Source: Achatina immaculata (Eukaryota; Mollusca; Gastropoda; Stylommatophora; Achatinidae). From it: a stretch of DNA of 64,000 bases. The notes beneath the pieces were generated by a model. The model ran no database searches, was not told the DNA's origin, and saw only the letters and a program-made list of their open reading frames with translations. Of the stretch, positions 32,821 to 44,019 are shown in pieces. The position numbers and the translations under genes are program-made. The stretch lies in NCBI GenBank assembly GCA_009760885.1, contig CM019693.1:2980300-3044299 (forward strand), written 5' to 3'. Within the stretch, counting starts at the first letter, position 1; each line of letters begins with the position of its first letter.

Positions 32821-34266
32821 GTAAACTTTAAGGGTCTTGCGGTTCGTGTGCAAAATTTTCAGCTTGCGTGCAAATATGTTGTCAAAGAACATTTTGTGTG
32901 TTGCGTCGTAATGTGAAATGACAAAGTACATTTGACAGTTCTCATAGGAAAAAAAAACAGCAAAAACAAAACAACAGAAATCGGGAAAAGATATTCACGC
33001 AACTGTCAAATTTTTTATCATCGCTATTATAGCACAGAGTAAAATAAATAAAGTTAAAAATAAAAATAGCAGTTTTATTGTTCTTTGTGCCATCGGCAAG
33101 ATTTGTGTGTGTGTGTGAGCGAGCCTCATTCATCAAAACAGGTGTTATGCTTACATATCTTCTGAATTTTTATTATTATTATTATTATGTTATGAAATCC
33201 CGTCAGACTCTTTTGCAAGGCCCTGCTATTTTGACTTGTCTATTTTATTACTGGAGTCGTTTCTTCTATTATTGCTTTTATCTCAGTACACAAAGTTCTG
33301 CAAGCACATTCCTTACCGCAGGCTTGCTGGTCATTACAAAACACATTACTTTCTTTGATGTAAGGAGATGGAAGTTTTGTGTGGTAATTATCGCCCTCGA
33401 AAATGTCAAGTTTAAACACTCCCAAGAATGCGGAGACCAACAAGTAATTTCAGGGACATTTCACGGCTATAACATGATTAATGTGACGATTATATAACGT
33501 CACGTAATCTTTCACAAACATCTTCCCTATTATAGTTCACGATCTGACACTTGTTTCGCATGCAGAGCCACATCGCGGTGGGGTGGGGTGGGGGTTTGTA
33601 TATTCCATTCTCTGCTCCCCTCCCTGCATGCTAAAGACAGATTCGGTTCTGATTCAACTCAAGAGATTATTGTCGAACATACCCAGTGATACGCACTCTC
33701 GCGCATCAGCTTTTGAAACGGGAGATTAATGTGCGCACACTAAAAATGACACTTTCCACGGGGGAATAACTCGCGGGAAATTACATCGCAGCGTCAATGT
33801 TAAAGGTTCTGCCTTTTATTGCCCCGGGGGCACAGAGCGATGTTAAATGAAGAATTATATCTCTCATAAACACACGGAAAGTGAATAACACGGTCGGAAT
33901 GAAAGACCATAAGAAAGAATACTGCCCCTAGGGACGGGGGGGGGGGGGGGAGGGGGGCAGAGCGTCACGGGAGAGTATTTACTATTTAATAATGTGATTA
34001 AAATTCCTTAGTGGTTAACACCAGTAAATATATATATGCTGTTACTAACATAGAGAAAGGATTTGTCATAAACAGCATTACGGACGTGTCGGTGGTGATG
34101 TTTCTAAGGATGTGATCCCACTTAATGATGCAGTTTAGGTGAGTGCATGTTAAACATGGATTATATGTTGTAATCAGGGGTAATTGTGTGAGCCGGGGTT
34201 GCAGTAGTTTGTGAGCACGGATATATTTCAGAATGATTAATTATTGACTGTCTATATGTTGATATA
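32821..34266. other. no gene recognised
   Basis: About 1.4 kb of AT-rich sequence with a (GT)n run at 33106, an ATT run at 33170-33186 and a G-homopolymer at 33938-33957. Frames are short and featureless. Confidence 0.45.
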
Positions 34267-35712
34267 TGCTATCAATAGTGACAACATGAGACAACTACAG
34301 AGAATGTTTAACAAGATTTGGAAAGAAGAAAAGGTCCCTTCTAATTGGAAGAAAGGAATCATTGTTAAAATACCAAAAAAGGGCAACCTTAGTGACTGTA
34401 ACAACTGGAGAGGAGTAACCTTAATATCAGTTCTGTCAAAAGTATTTTGCAAGGTCATTTTGAATAGATTCAAAGATATAGTGGATACTGCAATGAGAGA
34501 AGAACAAGCAGGATTTCGAAAAGGGAGAAGCTGTCTCGACCAGATCTTTACTCTCAGAATAATACTTGCAGAACATATTGAAAAGCAAAAACCATTAATA
34601 CTGAATTTCATAGATTTTAAGAAGGCATTTGATAGCATACACAGAGATTCATTATGGAGAATTTTATGTCTATATGGAATACCATCTAAAATTGTCAACA
34701 TCATTAAGGACTTATACAATGGATATGGTTGTGCAGTCAAGACAGAAGAAGGGATGAGTGAATGGTTCCAGATTGAAACAGGCGTGAAACAAGGATGTAT
34801 ACTGTCTCCTTTACTTTTTGGGATTACAATAGACTTCATAATGACAAAATGCTGCACAGGTAACACAGGTATTGACTGGGTACATGGGACCCAACTAGAA
34901 GATCTTGATTTTGCTGATGACATAACTCTTATCAGTAATAATGTGAATTCCATGCAAGAAAAAACAGATAGCCTATCTTCACTGGCTAGCAAAATAGGAC
35001 TTGAAATTAACAAGGACAAAACAAAGATAATGAAAATTCCCATCAATCAAAATGGAAAAATACACATAGAAGGGACAGATATTGAAGAAGTCAATCAATT
35101 TGCATACCTTGGCAGCTACATAGACAAGGATGGTGACACTAGAAAGGAAGTTAGGATCAGAATTGCAAAAGCAGCATCAATCTTCAAGAATCTTGAGAAC
35201 ATATGGAATTCAAAAGTTATAAGCACAAAAACCAAGTTAAGACTATTCAATTCAAATGTAATATCCACCCTCATTTATGCATGCGAAAGCTGGAAAACAA
35301 CTAAAGAATAGAAAAGAAATTAGACTCTTTTGAAAACAAATGCCTAAGGAAAATACTCGGCATCAAGTGGAATGAATTCAAGAACAATGCAGAGATAAGA
35401 CAGATGACTGAACAACAACCAGTCTCACGGGTGATCAGGAAAAGGAGATGGACATATGTTGGTCACTTGATGAGAAGAAATGATCAGAGAATCCCAAAAC
35501 AAGCTATCAAGTGGAACACAACAGGCCGAAGAAAAAGGGGCAGACCGCGTGAAACTCTAAAGAGGACATTATTAAGAGAGGCCAAGTTAACAGGCATAAC
35601 ATCCTTTGATGAGGTTGAAAGACTCGCCGAAGACAGGAAAAATTGGCGAACTACTTTGCGAGCCCTATGTGACGTCTAACGGCACGGGAAGGATATAAGA
35701 TAAGATAAGATA
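34267..35712 (+). pseudogene. RTE-like LINE (family RTE-A), 5'-truncated copy
   Basis: A 3' half of an RTE-like ORF2, very similar to the copy at 37719-40551. It holds the RT domain from MRQLQRMFNKIWKEEKVPSN through IIVKIPKKGNLSDCNNWRGV (RT motif 1, intact here), QAGFRKGRSCLDQIFTLRII, FIDFKKAFDSIHRDSLWRIL (motif A with its Asp), VKQGCILSPLLFGITIDFI (motif B), LEDLDFADDITLISNN (motif C, FADD) and VNQFAYLGSYIDKDGD. At about 35308 one A is missing relative to the other copy, so the frame stops. The tail continues as RKRRWTYVGHLMRRNDQ and RRKRGRPRETLKRTLL, ending ALCDV. The 3' end is GGGAAGGATATAAGATAAG with a (TAAGA)n-like tail. GATATATG on both sides may be a target duplication. Confidence 0.92.
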
Positions 35713-35734
35713 TATGTCTCGTCTGTCTGTCCGT

Positions 35735-35737
35735 CCG

Positions 35738-35798
<61 letters not shown>

Positions 35799-36140
35799 GT
35801 CTGCCTAGCTACCTACCTATCTGTCTTCCTACCTACCTGTCTGTCTTCTGTCTGTCTGTAGTTCTATCTGTCTGCACAAGAAAATTAGACAAACGTTACC
35901 GTGAGAAGTTATATGACAATGAAAGAATGTGGAACAACAGACAAAAAAAAAAAAGACTGGAGAACAACAGATAAGAAAATGAAAGAATGGAGAACAACAT
36001 ACCAAAAAAAAATAATAAATAAATAAAATGAAAGAATGGAGAATACCAGATAAGAAAATGAAAGAATGGAGAACACCAGATAAGAAAATAAAAGAATGGA
36101 GAACAATAGATAAGAAACTGAAAAACGGAGAACAAATGTG
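35735..36140 (+). repeat. (ATCT)n microsatellite and 30-bp tandem repeat
   Basis: An (ATCT)n run of about 65 bp begins soon after the LINE tail at 35736. A 30-bp unit, AAAGAATGGAGAACACCAG followed by ATAAGAAAATG, repeats about six times at 35925-36140, with A-runs between some units. Confidence 0.85.
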
Positions 36141-36745
36141 CACATATTTAACAAATCTTGAAAATAAAGTTCTTGTTAGTTCCTTGTTTGTTTCACTCAG
36201 ACCTTTCAGTCGGCACATCCTATCGTCTCTGTCTATATTTTTCCTCCTATATATTCAGCAACTCGCGCCCGCCTATAAAATACCGATTCATTTGCGGTTT
36301 GTCTCGTTGTATACGTATGTTAACTCTTTCGCCCCCCCAAAACAGCACTGGCAGTGCTCGTAGATCTTGCATTCCAACGCTAAACAGTTTTCAGAGGGCT
36401 TAATTAAAGCAGCACATTTCAAGCCCTGCCCATATTTTGTTTTTAAGTATAGAGTAAGTTCCTCTCATTTTCTTTCCACCAAAATTTGTCATCAAAATTT
36501 TATTCTGGCAGAGGATCGAAATTAGTTCAAGAGTGAAAGAGTTAATTAAACTTCCACCATCCGTTTTATACTCTCAACCACAGATCGCTGTGCTGTTATT
36601 AGCAAACTGGGTCTTTTTATTACTCAATAACCGCGAGAGCTAAGATAGTAATGCTTTGGGTTGTTTTTTTTAAAAATAACATTCCAAACTTACTTCTCAT
36701 ATCCTTTTATTTGATGTTTTATGTAAAACAATACATCATTCTCAC
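36141..36745. other. no gene recognised
   Basis: Unassigned AT-rich DNA without a supported frame. Confidence 0.4.
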
Positions 36746-36749
36746 CTGC

Positions 36750-37075
36750 CTGTCAGGTCCGATGTGAACCATAGCTGATATGCTAGCGTCAGGGTTAGCG
36801 AACCATAGTTCACTAAGACCTTGTCCCACCTCTCCGATGATACCCCCAGTAGCAGGCCTAGCCTGGCTAACGGGGCAGTGGTCGCCATAGTCCCCATGGT
36901 GGTGGAGTCTGCTAAAGAAGCATTGCACACAGCCTGCTTTTTAGCTGTACTCCGGGACTGAAAAAAAAAATAGCTGCCATAACCCGCTCCCTCGCCGATA
37001 CGATGCTGTACCTCAACACCTCCGCAGCATCGGCTGCAAAGAACAACAGCTCTCAGTTACAGGAAGATAAGACAA
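36750..37075 (+). repeat. dispersed repeat family A, (AAGAC)n-tailed
   Basis: Complete copy. A single 34-bp 5' module (CATAGCTGATATGCTAGCGT onwards, 36770-36803) is followed by the core boxes and the GCATCGGCTGCAAAGAACAA end. The tail is AAGATAAGACAAGACAAGAC at 37063-37082. Confidence 0.87.
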
Positions 37076-37082
37076 GACAAGA

Positions 37083-37700
37083 CCTGCCTGTCATGAATCC
37101 TTTTTTAATACAGAGTACAGGTTACACACATTTTCCGGGCCTTACCGTCAGTGCTTTCTAAATACGTTTTTTTTTTTTTTTTGCTGGAGGAGGAGGGAGG
37201 AGGGAGGAGAGAGGGGATACTGGACTACTTTGAGGGGATGGAGGAGTGAACTTTATGTGAAACAAAACAAAAAGCCTATAGTTTTGATTAATTACCGTTT
37301 GCTTTCTTAACCGCACCCCCCCCCCCCCCAGCGGCGGATTAACTGATGTTTCATGTTGAAACTTTCCTAAGCTGTCGAGTCTGTATAAGGTTACTAATGC
37401 GTTTGTTGTGTACTTACCTCCCCCTGAACAGGGCACTTGCAGCTATGAGACAAATGTGAATGACTGGGGGTTGTCTTTCCTGGACCACCCCCCCCCCCCA
37501 CCCCACCCCCCGTTTGGTTCTTGAGCTGAGGCTGTGATGGTTCTGTTCGAATGAGCTTTAGGTCTTCAACTTGGTGGAGCAGTTGCAGCTTTTTTTAGCT
37601 TTGACTTCCTTCAGTCCATGGAGTTATCTTCCTTTCCACCAGACAGTGAAATGTGCAGGGGTTTTCGCTTCGTAGGTTCTGGGCTATTTACAAACGACAT
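37083..37700. other. no gene; homopolymer-rich
   Basis: T-run at 37168-37182, a GGAGG-rich block at 37186-37215, and C-runs at 37315-37329 and 37489-37509. No gene recognised. Confidence 0.45.
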
Positions 37701-37708
37701 ACTTCCCA

Positions 37709-40561
37709 TAGAAGAAGTCTTATCTTATATCTTATATCCTTCCCGTGCCGTTAGACGTCACATAGGGCTCGCAAAGTAGTTCGCCAATTTTTCCTGTCTT
37801 CGGCGAGTCTTTCAACCTCAACAAAGGATTTTATGCCTGTTAACTTGGCCTCTCTTAATAATGTCCTCTTCAGAGTTTCACGCGGTCTGCCCCTTTTTCT
37901 TCGGCCTGTTGTGTTCCACTTGATAGCTTGTTTTGGGATTCTCTGCTCATTTCTTCTCATCAAGTGACCAACATATGTCCATCTCCTTTTCCTGATCACC
38001 CGTGAGACTGGTTGTTGTTCAGTCATCTGTCTTATCTCTGCATTGTTCTTGAATTCATTCCACTTGATGCCGAGTATTTTCCTTAGGCATTTGTTTTCAA
38101 AAGAGTCTAATTTCTTTTCTATTTCTTTAGTTGTTTTCCAGCTTTCGCATGCATAAATGAGGGTGGATATTACATTTGAATTGAATAGTCTTAACTTGGT
38201 TTTTGTGCTTATAACTTTTGAATTCCATATGTTCTCAAGATTCTTGAAGATTGATGCTGCTTTTGCAATTCTGATCCTAACTTCCTTTCTAGTGTCACCA
38301 TCCTGGTCTATGTAGCTGCCAAGGTATGCAAATTGATTGACTTCTTCAATATCTGTCCCTTCTATGTGTATTTTTCCATTTTGATTGATGGGGATTTTCA
38401 TTACTTTTGTTTTGTCCTTGTTAATTTCAAGTCCTATTTTGCTAGCCAGTGAAGATAGGCTATCTGTTTTTTCTTGCATGGAATTCACATTATTACTGAT
38501 AAGAGTTATGTCATCAGCAAAATCAAGATCTTCTAGTTGGGTCCCATGTACCCAGTCAATACCTGTGTTACCTGTGCAGCATTTTTTCATTATGAAGTCT
38601 ATTGTAATCCCAAAAAGTAACGGAGACAGTATACATCCTTGTTTCACGCCTGTTTCAATCTGGAACCATTCACTCATCCCTTCTTCTGTCTTGACTGCAC
38701 AACCATATCCATTGTATAAGTCCTTAATGATGTTGACAATTTTAGATGGTATTCCATATAGACATAAAATTCTCCATAATGAATCTCTGTGTATGCTATC
38801 AAATGCCTTCTTAAAATCTATGAAATTCAGTATTAATGGTTTCTGCTTTTCAATATGTTCTTCAAGTATTATTCTGAGAGTAAAGATCTGGTCGAGACAG
38901 CTTCTCCCTTTTCGAAATCCTGCTTGTTCTTCTCTCATTGCAGTATCCACTATATCTTTGAGTCTATTCAAAATGACCTTGCAAAATACTTTTGACACAA
39001 CTGATATTAAGGTTACTCCTCTCCAGTTGTTACAGTCACTAAGGTTGATTCCCTTCTTCCAATTAGAAGGGACCTTTTCTTCTTTCCAAATCTTGTTAAA
39101 CATTCTTTGTAGTTGTGTCATGTTGTCACCATTGATAGCTTTTAGCATCTCGGCTGTTATTTCATCTTCACCTGCAGCTTTGTTGTTAGCCATTAAATTC
39201 ACTGCTGTTTCAATTTCATGCAATTTAATTTCATCTAGATTGACATTTAGTTGTGGGGCTGGTAAGTCAGTTTCAAGGTTTAACAATTCTTTTGGGTGTG
39301 GTCGATTGAGTATTTCTTGGAAGTGTTCAGCCCATCTTTGCTTTTGGTCTTTATTTGATGTTAATAGTGTTCCAGTTTTGCTAAGGATTGGTCTTTCTTT
39401 AGATGTAATAGTACCTGTTAGCCTCTTTTGTATGTCATATAAAGTTTTGCTGTCTCCTGTTTTTGCTGATTTTTCTGCCTCTTTCGCCATATTGTCTATG
39501 TATTCTCTTTTATCCCTTCTAGCTGAACTTTTTACTTTCTTGTCTATGTCTTTGTATTTTGCTTTTGCCGAATCTCTTTCATGATCTGCTTTTGCATTCA
39601 ACATGTCTAATTTGAGTGCTCGTCTTTCATGTATATACTTCCATGTTTTATCTGATATCCATGCTTTTCTATTTGGTTTTTCCAATCCAGCGCTTACTTT
39701 TGCTGCTGTGATTATGGCTGTGCTGTAAGAATTCCATAACTCATCTATACCTATCTCCTCAACTTCACTGGGTGTTTTGGAATGATTGGCAAGTTCCTGA
39801 TTGAAATTAATGTTAGTATTTTCTTCTTGTAGGCTGTGGATGTTTATCTTTCTGTGTACTGATTTCTTGTGTTGACTTTTCAATTTTAGTTTTATTTTCC
39901 CTATGCACAGGTTGTGATCACTGTTGACATCTGCACCCCTATAAGCCCTTACATCCATGAGAGATGTTCTGTATTGCTTTCTAATACAAAAATGGTCTAT
40001 CTGGTTTCTAGTTCTATCATCTGGAGATATCCACGTTGTTTTATGTATCTCTTTGTGTGGGAATATTGTGCCTCCAATGACCATGCCCTCTGTTAGACAT
40101 ATTTCAATTAATCTTTCTCCATTCTGATTAACCATGTCAATTCCTTCTTTCCCCATCACTTTTTCAACGTCGGTATTATCCTTCCCTACCTTAGCATTGA
40201 AGTCCCCCATAGCAATTAGGATGTCGTATTTAGGGACTTTGTTGATGATTTGTTGTAGTTGGTGATAGAAGTCATCTTTCACATCATCATCTGCATCATT
40301 CGTGGGTGCATAACACTGTATTATTGTCATTCTTCCGTGTCGTAGGTTGTATCGTGCTCTTATTATACGACTGTTCACTGGTTCCCATTCTACAAGGCTC
40401 TTTGCAGCTACATTTGACATGATAATGCCCACTCCGTCTCGGAATTTATCGTCATTTCTGCCTGAATGTATAATTAACTTACCGTTTTCCGCTGATCTTT
40501 TACCTGCTTCTGGCCATCGCATTTCGCTGATGCCCAGTATGTCTAGATGTCTAGAAGAAGT
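37709..40561 (-). mobile_element. RTE-like LINE (RTE-A) with 10-bp TSD
   Basis: A 5'-truncated non-LTR retrotransposon of 2,833 bp (37719-40551). It is flanked by TAGAAGAAGT at 37709-37718 and the same ten bases at 40552-40561. On the coding strand the body starts inside the endonuclease domain and ends, some 30 bp after the stop codon, with GATATAAGATATAAGATAAG. A very short 3' UTR and a simple-sequence tail are usual for the RTE clade. The copies at 34267, 48765 and 61885 end at the same 3' point. Confidence 0.9.
37751..40522 (-). CDS. endonuclease-reverse transcriptase, RTE-like, 5'-truncated
   Basis: The 923-codon frame encodes the ORF2 protein of the LINE, which nicks the target and copies its own RNA into the nick. 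The endonuclease/exonuclease/phosphatase domain spans residues 1 to about 215, with MGDFNAKVG at 105-113, NQIDHFCI at 173-180 and the catalytic SDHN at 201-204; its first part, before ILGISEMRW, is lost. The RT domain spans about 450-720, with IDFKKAFDS (motif A), GVKQGCILSPLLF (motif B) and FADD near 667-670. A basic tail follows (RRKRGRPRETLK). Compared with the copy at 34267, 24 bases are missing between 39046 and 39047 (near residue 492). This removes eight residues, IVKIPKKG, of conserved RT motif 1 while keeping the frame open. The chosen ATG is internal and probably accidental, because homology continues upstream to 40551. Likely inactive. Confidence 0.88.
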   Translation of the reverse strand: MRWPEAGKRSAENGKLIIHSGRNDDKFRDGVGIIMSNVAAKSLVEWEPVNSRIIRARYNLRHGRMTIIQCYAPTNDADDDVKDDFYHQLQQIINKVPKYDILIAMGDFNAKVGKDNTDVEKVMGKEGIDMVNQNGERLIEICLTEGMVIGGTIFPHKEIHKTTWISPDDRTRNQIDHFCIRKQYRTSLMDVRAYRGADVNSDHNLCIGKIKLKLKSQHKKSVHRKINIHSLQEENTNINFNQELANHSKTPSEVEEIGIDELWNSYSTAIITAAKVSAGLEKPNRKAWISDKTWKYIHERRALKLDMLNAKADHERDSAKAKYKDIDKKVKSSARRDKREYIDNMAKEAEKSAKTGDSKTLYDIQKRLTGTITSKERPILSKTGTLLTSNKDQKQRWAEHFQEILNRPHPKELLNLETDLPAPQLNVNLDEIKLHEIETAVNLMANNKAAGEDEITAEMLKAINGDNMTQLQRMFNKIWKEEKVPSNWKKGINLSDCNNWRGVTLISVVSKVFCKVILNRLKDIVDTAMREEQAGFRKGRSCLDQIFTLRIILEEHIEKQKPLILNFIDFKKAFDSIHRDSLWRILCLYGIPSKIVNIIKDLYNGYGCAVKTEEGMSEWFQIETGVKQGCILSPLLFGITIDFIMKKCCTGNTGIDWVHGTQLEDLDFADDITLISNNVNSMQEKTDSLSSLASKIGLEINKDKTKVMKIPINQNGKIHIEGTDIEEVNQFAYLGSYIDQDGDTRKEVRIRIAKAASIFKNLENIWNSKVISTKTKLRLFNSNVISTLIYACESWKTTKEIEKKLDSFENKCLRKILGIKWNEFKNNAEIRQMTEQQPVSRVIRKRRWTYVGHLMRRNEQRIPKQAIKWNTTGRRKRGRPRETLKRTLLREAKLTGIKSFVEVERLAEDRKNWRTTLRALCDV

Positions 40562-40574
40562 ACCTGCTGTTAAT

Positions 40575-40840
40575 TTAGGTGAGGAGAAGTGAGGAAAAGG
40601 CTGAATTTACAATATTTTGGCGTCTTCGTGGTAAGGGGAAGGATGATTTATAAAGCTGAATTTGGGAATATTTAGCGCCTTCATGGTGAAGGGAAATGGG
40701 ATTCATAAAGCTGAGTTTGGAATATTTAGCATCTTCATGGAGAGGGGGAAATGGGATTTATAAGCTGAGCTTCGAATTAGAATTGGATTTCTAAGGCTGA
40801 GAATAGAATGTTTAGCATCTTCATGGTGTCGCTAGGGTGA
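40575..40840 (+). repeat. about 56-bp minisatellite beside the LINE
   Basis: Four to five diverged units of AAAGCTGAATTTGGGAATAT then TTAGCGTCTTCATGGTG, GGGAAATGGGATTTAT. The array lies just outside the LINE's 5' flank. Confidence 0.75.
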
Positions 40841-41008
40841 AGTCTACGCATTTCTTCACCTCCATGGTTTGTCCCACTATGGACTTCGGCGAAGTATTCT
40901 GTCCGTGGTACTAAGCTGTACGAGATACCTTATTTTCTTCTCATCCACTGAATTTATATGTATAATGTAAATCCAGAGTTTCTCGGCGTGAAATAAATGT
41001 ACGCTTGA

Positions 41009-41428
41009 CTTTCCATGCTCTGAGGTCCTGTAACCTCAATTTCAGGTCCAGTATCTCTGGCTTTCCAGGCTCTGAGATCCTGTAGCTTCACCTTCAAGTA
41101 TAGTCTCTCTGGCTTTCCAAGCTCTGAGGTCCTGTAGCTTCACCTTCAAGTATAGTCTCTCTGGCTTTCCAAGCTCTGAAGTCCTGTAGCCTCACCTTCA
41201 AGTCCAGTATCTCTGACTTTCCAAGCTCTTAGGTCCTACATAGTCTCACCTTCAAGTCCAGTCTCTCTGGCTTTCCAGGCTCTGAGGTCGTATAGCTTCA
41301 CCTTCAAGTCTAGTCTTTCTAGCTTTCCAGGCTCTGGGGTCCTGTATAGCCTCACCTTCAAGTCCAGTCTCTCTGGTTTTCCAGGCTCTGAGGTCCTGTA
41401 TAGCCTCACCTTCAGGTACAGCCTCTCT
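41009..41428 (+). repeat. 52-bp minisatellite, eight units
   Basis: Tandem units of CTTTCCAGGCTCTGAGGTCC, TGTAGCTTCACCTTCAAG, TATAGTCTCTCTGG. Starts at 41009, 41061, 41113 and so on; later units carry an extra TA (CCTGTATAGC). Confidence 0.92.
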
Positions 41429-41429
41429 A

Positions 41430-42480
41430 AAAAAAAGATGCCTGGTTGTGCAAGATATACATGGGCTGGGTGCTTTTGTAATGCTTGGGTTTTGTTATAC
41501 TGTGCGTTCTATAGAAAAAGTAAATAGAAACAAAGGGGACATAATCACCGGAGACTACATTCCCAACCTCAACCAGTTGAGGACTCTCGACCAGTGTGGA
41601 ATATCGCAGGGAATCCCAGGGTTTCGGGGTGGTCGCATATTAACAAACTCACTTTGTTGGAATATTATATACATATTATTTGCAATGGATCTTTTCAGTT
41701 AGATATTTTGTAGGGGGAGGGAGGGGGCACCTGAAATGACATTCCGGGGGTTAGGGTAGGGGGGCAGAAAAAGTGGAGAACCGCTGTTCTAAAATGATTG
41801 GCTTATATTATCTAATGTTCATCTATTTCAAGTATTCTAAATGTGAATATTTCCTTGATTCAAATCTTTTTTTTTTCCCTTTTCACGCGTTCATAATGTT
41901 TGCTATATTCTCTTCCACGGAAAGTCGTAGTGTAAAGATAAAGAAATATGATTTGTGAAGTGTCCTTGTGTATGCGGTTTCCTTTGATTTCTTATCCTTC
42001 ATTCAAGACTGTTATGTCTCCAGTGAATGCTGTCTTTTCCGTACCTTCCTATCTTCCAGGTCTCTCTTTCATTCTACCTCGCAAACGCCTCCCTGTGACC
42101 CGTACGAGTCACCTGTTTGTTGACACCCTCGCACGCACTGTTTCTAGACCTAGATAAAAGGTAAAAACTAACTCTGTCCTGCTAAAGAGACCTTACGTTG
42201 CAAATCTTGGCCTGCGACAACATTTTTTTGTTGCCCGCAGTCAATATGGTAGTTTCATTTAAAGAGAAAAAAAATCCATAATTTTCTGCACGTGTTTTAT
42301 ATTTAAAATTACAGTAGCCTAGCTTGATAACTTAATAATATACAATGCATTAAATTAAATTATGAGTGTTTTTCAAATTCTACATTTTTTTTTCAAAGTG
42401 TGCGGCCTGCTTGATGAGGGAGGAAGGCCCGCCGAACAATAAGAAAAAAAAAAGGGTAGCTCCTACCTACCTGCCTGCCT
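41430..42480. other. no gene; possible hAT end
   Basis: No supported gene. GTGGAGAACCGCTG near 41771-41784 resembles a hAT-type right end, but the left end is not seen. AT-rich beyond. Confidence 0.4.
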
Positions 42481-42484
42481 GCCC

Positions 42485-42540
42485 GCCCATCCATCCATTC
42501 ATCCATCCATCCATCCATCCATCCATCCATCCATCCTTCC
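42485..42540 (+). repeat. (CCAT)n microsatellite
   Basis: About 50 bp of CATC tetranucleotides. Confidence 0.95.
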
Positions 42541-42734
42541 ATATATCTGTCTCTCTTTGGCAATTTCCAGTAAGCCTTCGGCTGCGTCTACTGCATCTAT
42601 ATTCCTGTATCCCAACTTGAACAACTATCAGCAAACACAGTAAAAAAAAAAAATTGTGATTTATTTATTTTTATTATTTTAGCCCATTTTAAAGCCAGTT
42701 TCTTTTTTCATGAGTCTAAATCATCATCATTATC

Positions 42735-43215
42735 ATTATTGTCATCGTCATCAGGTGCCATGCTAGTAGACGATGATGATCAATCTTCTCCATATACCTC
42801 ATTTCTTGATATTTTCCATCAGTTCGGTTAGTGATTTTTTTTTTAATGCCAGTGTGTTAGATTGTCCACGAATTTTTTTTTTCTCTTGGTCTTTCCATGG
42901 CTCTCTTCCCAATTATCTTCCCCGTTGTTATGGAGTTCTAAAGCTCTCATCTTCTTATTGTATGACAAATGATGACTATCCTTTTCTTAAGGGATTTAAT
43001 TAGGTTCCTACCTTCTTTTGCTTTTGTTAGACATCCCCCCGTTTTTCATCTTAGCTGTCCAAGGTATTCTTAACATTCTTCTAAGAAACTACATCTCTGT
43101 TGTCTCTAGTTATCTTTCCTATTTCTCTGATCATTGCCCATGATTCACCTCCATAGAGTAGGATAGGGTCAATGTAGCATTTTAGGACTCTTTCTGATGT
43201 TCATTGATAGCACAA
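42735..43215 (-). pseudogene. LINE C-terminal tail (family D relative), decayed
   Basis: Minus strand. Text around 43210-43050 (CYIDPILLYGGESW-like, then a WAMI-EIGKI stretch) and the end CATCAGGTGCCATGCTAGTA with (CATCAT)n at 42724-42758 match the 3' part and tail of family D. A T-run and several frameshifts break it. Confidence 0.55.
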
Positions 43216-43451
43216 TCAGCAAGCACTATTTCCTAAAGTTGTAGATAATTTTTAGTCCGTCTTCTGCTGTGTGATGGAATGGAACTTCATGTTTTAGAAT
43301 AAATTTTCTTAAATTAAGAAAGTTAAATACCATTTTCATCAATATCACCAGACATTTAAACATCAGCAGACAATGTCAAATATTTGCTGAAATATAATAA
43401 CTGCTTTTGAAGAAATGACTAGTTTGCTGAAAGACCAGCTGATCTCATTAC

Positions 43452-43577
43452 CTCTAAAGCTGCAAGACCTGTGCCAGCACCAATGTCTAAGATTTTGACA
43501 TCAAAATTATCCTTCAAAAGCTCTGCAACAACTTCGGCAGTTTTTCCAGGACCAATGTAATTCAAAGCAGCCGCGTA
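43452..43577 (-). CDS. internal exon of a METTL27-like methyltransferase
   Basis: A 126-bp exon read on the minus strand. It is preceded by a pyrimidine-rich GGTTCCTTTCAG acceptor (43589-43578) and followed by a GAG/GTAATGAG donor at 43454-43445. Both introns are in phase 0. It encodes 42 residues: YAAALNYIGPGKTAEVV, AELLKDNFDVKILDIGAGTG, LAALE. LDIGAGTG is motif I of class I SAM-dependent methyltransferases, which binds S-adenosylmethionine. The upstream GPGKTAEVV context resembles METTL27 (WBSCR27)-type proteins. No stop, frameshift or simple sequence is present, unlike everything around it. The other exons were not found here and may lie outside the window or be separated by the repeats. 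It could also be an isolated exon copy. Confidence 0.6.
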
Positions 43578-44019
43578 CTGAAAGGAACCACACAAAATAT
43601 TTAGATAAATTTACCTGATAAAATCAGTTCCAGAAGACAGTCAGCATCAATTCATCATCATATGCGCCATGAATTTTTGACACCAAAGATTCCAAACATA
43701 TTTTGGTTCTTATTTTGAAACTATATACTTCGGCTGTTACCTTTTCCACTCCTGAATTAATTTCCATTCTCTGCCAGAGTGGAAAGAAACTAGAAGGAAG
43801 TTCTATAATTTACAAATATGGACTGGGTTAGGAATGTGCTAATCTTCATTTTATTTAGTCTATACCTAAAGACTGCACGAAGCATTTATTCACATTGGCG
43901 TGCAAGATCTTCCAACATCGCCAGTGTTGTTATGGAGTGAGAGAGTAACAAGTTGCAAGGTGACGTCAAACTGGAGTCTTTCAAACTGATATTGTTTATA
44001 TATATATAAAAAAGTAAAG
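43578..44019. other. intron-like or intergenic DNA
   Basis: No further exon recognised upstream of the methyltransferase exon. A short TA run lies at 43997-44008. Confidence 0.4.

Noticed and set aside
38385..39584. A 399-codon plus-strand frame.
   Set aside because: It is the complementary-strand shadow of the LINE ORF2 encoded on the minus strand.
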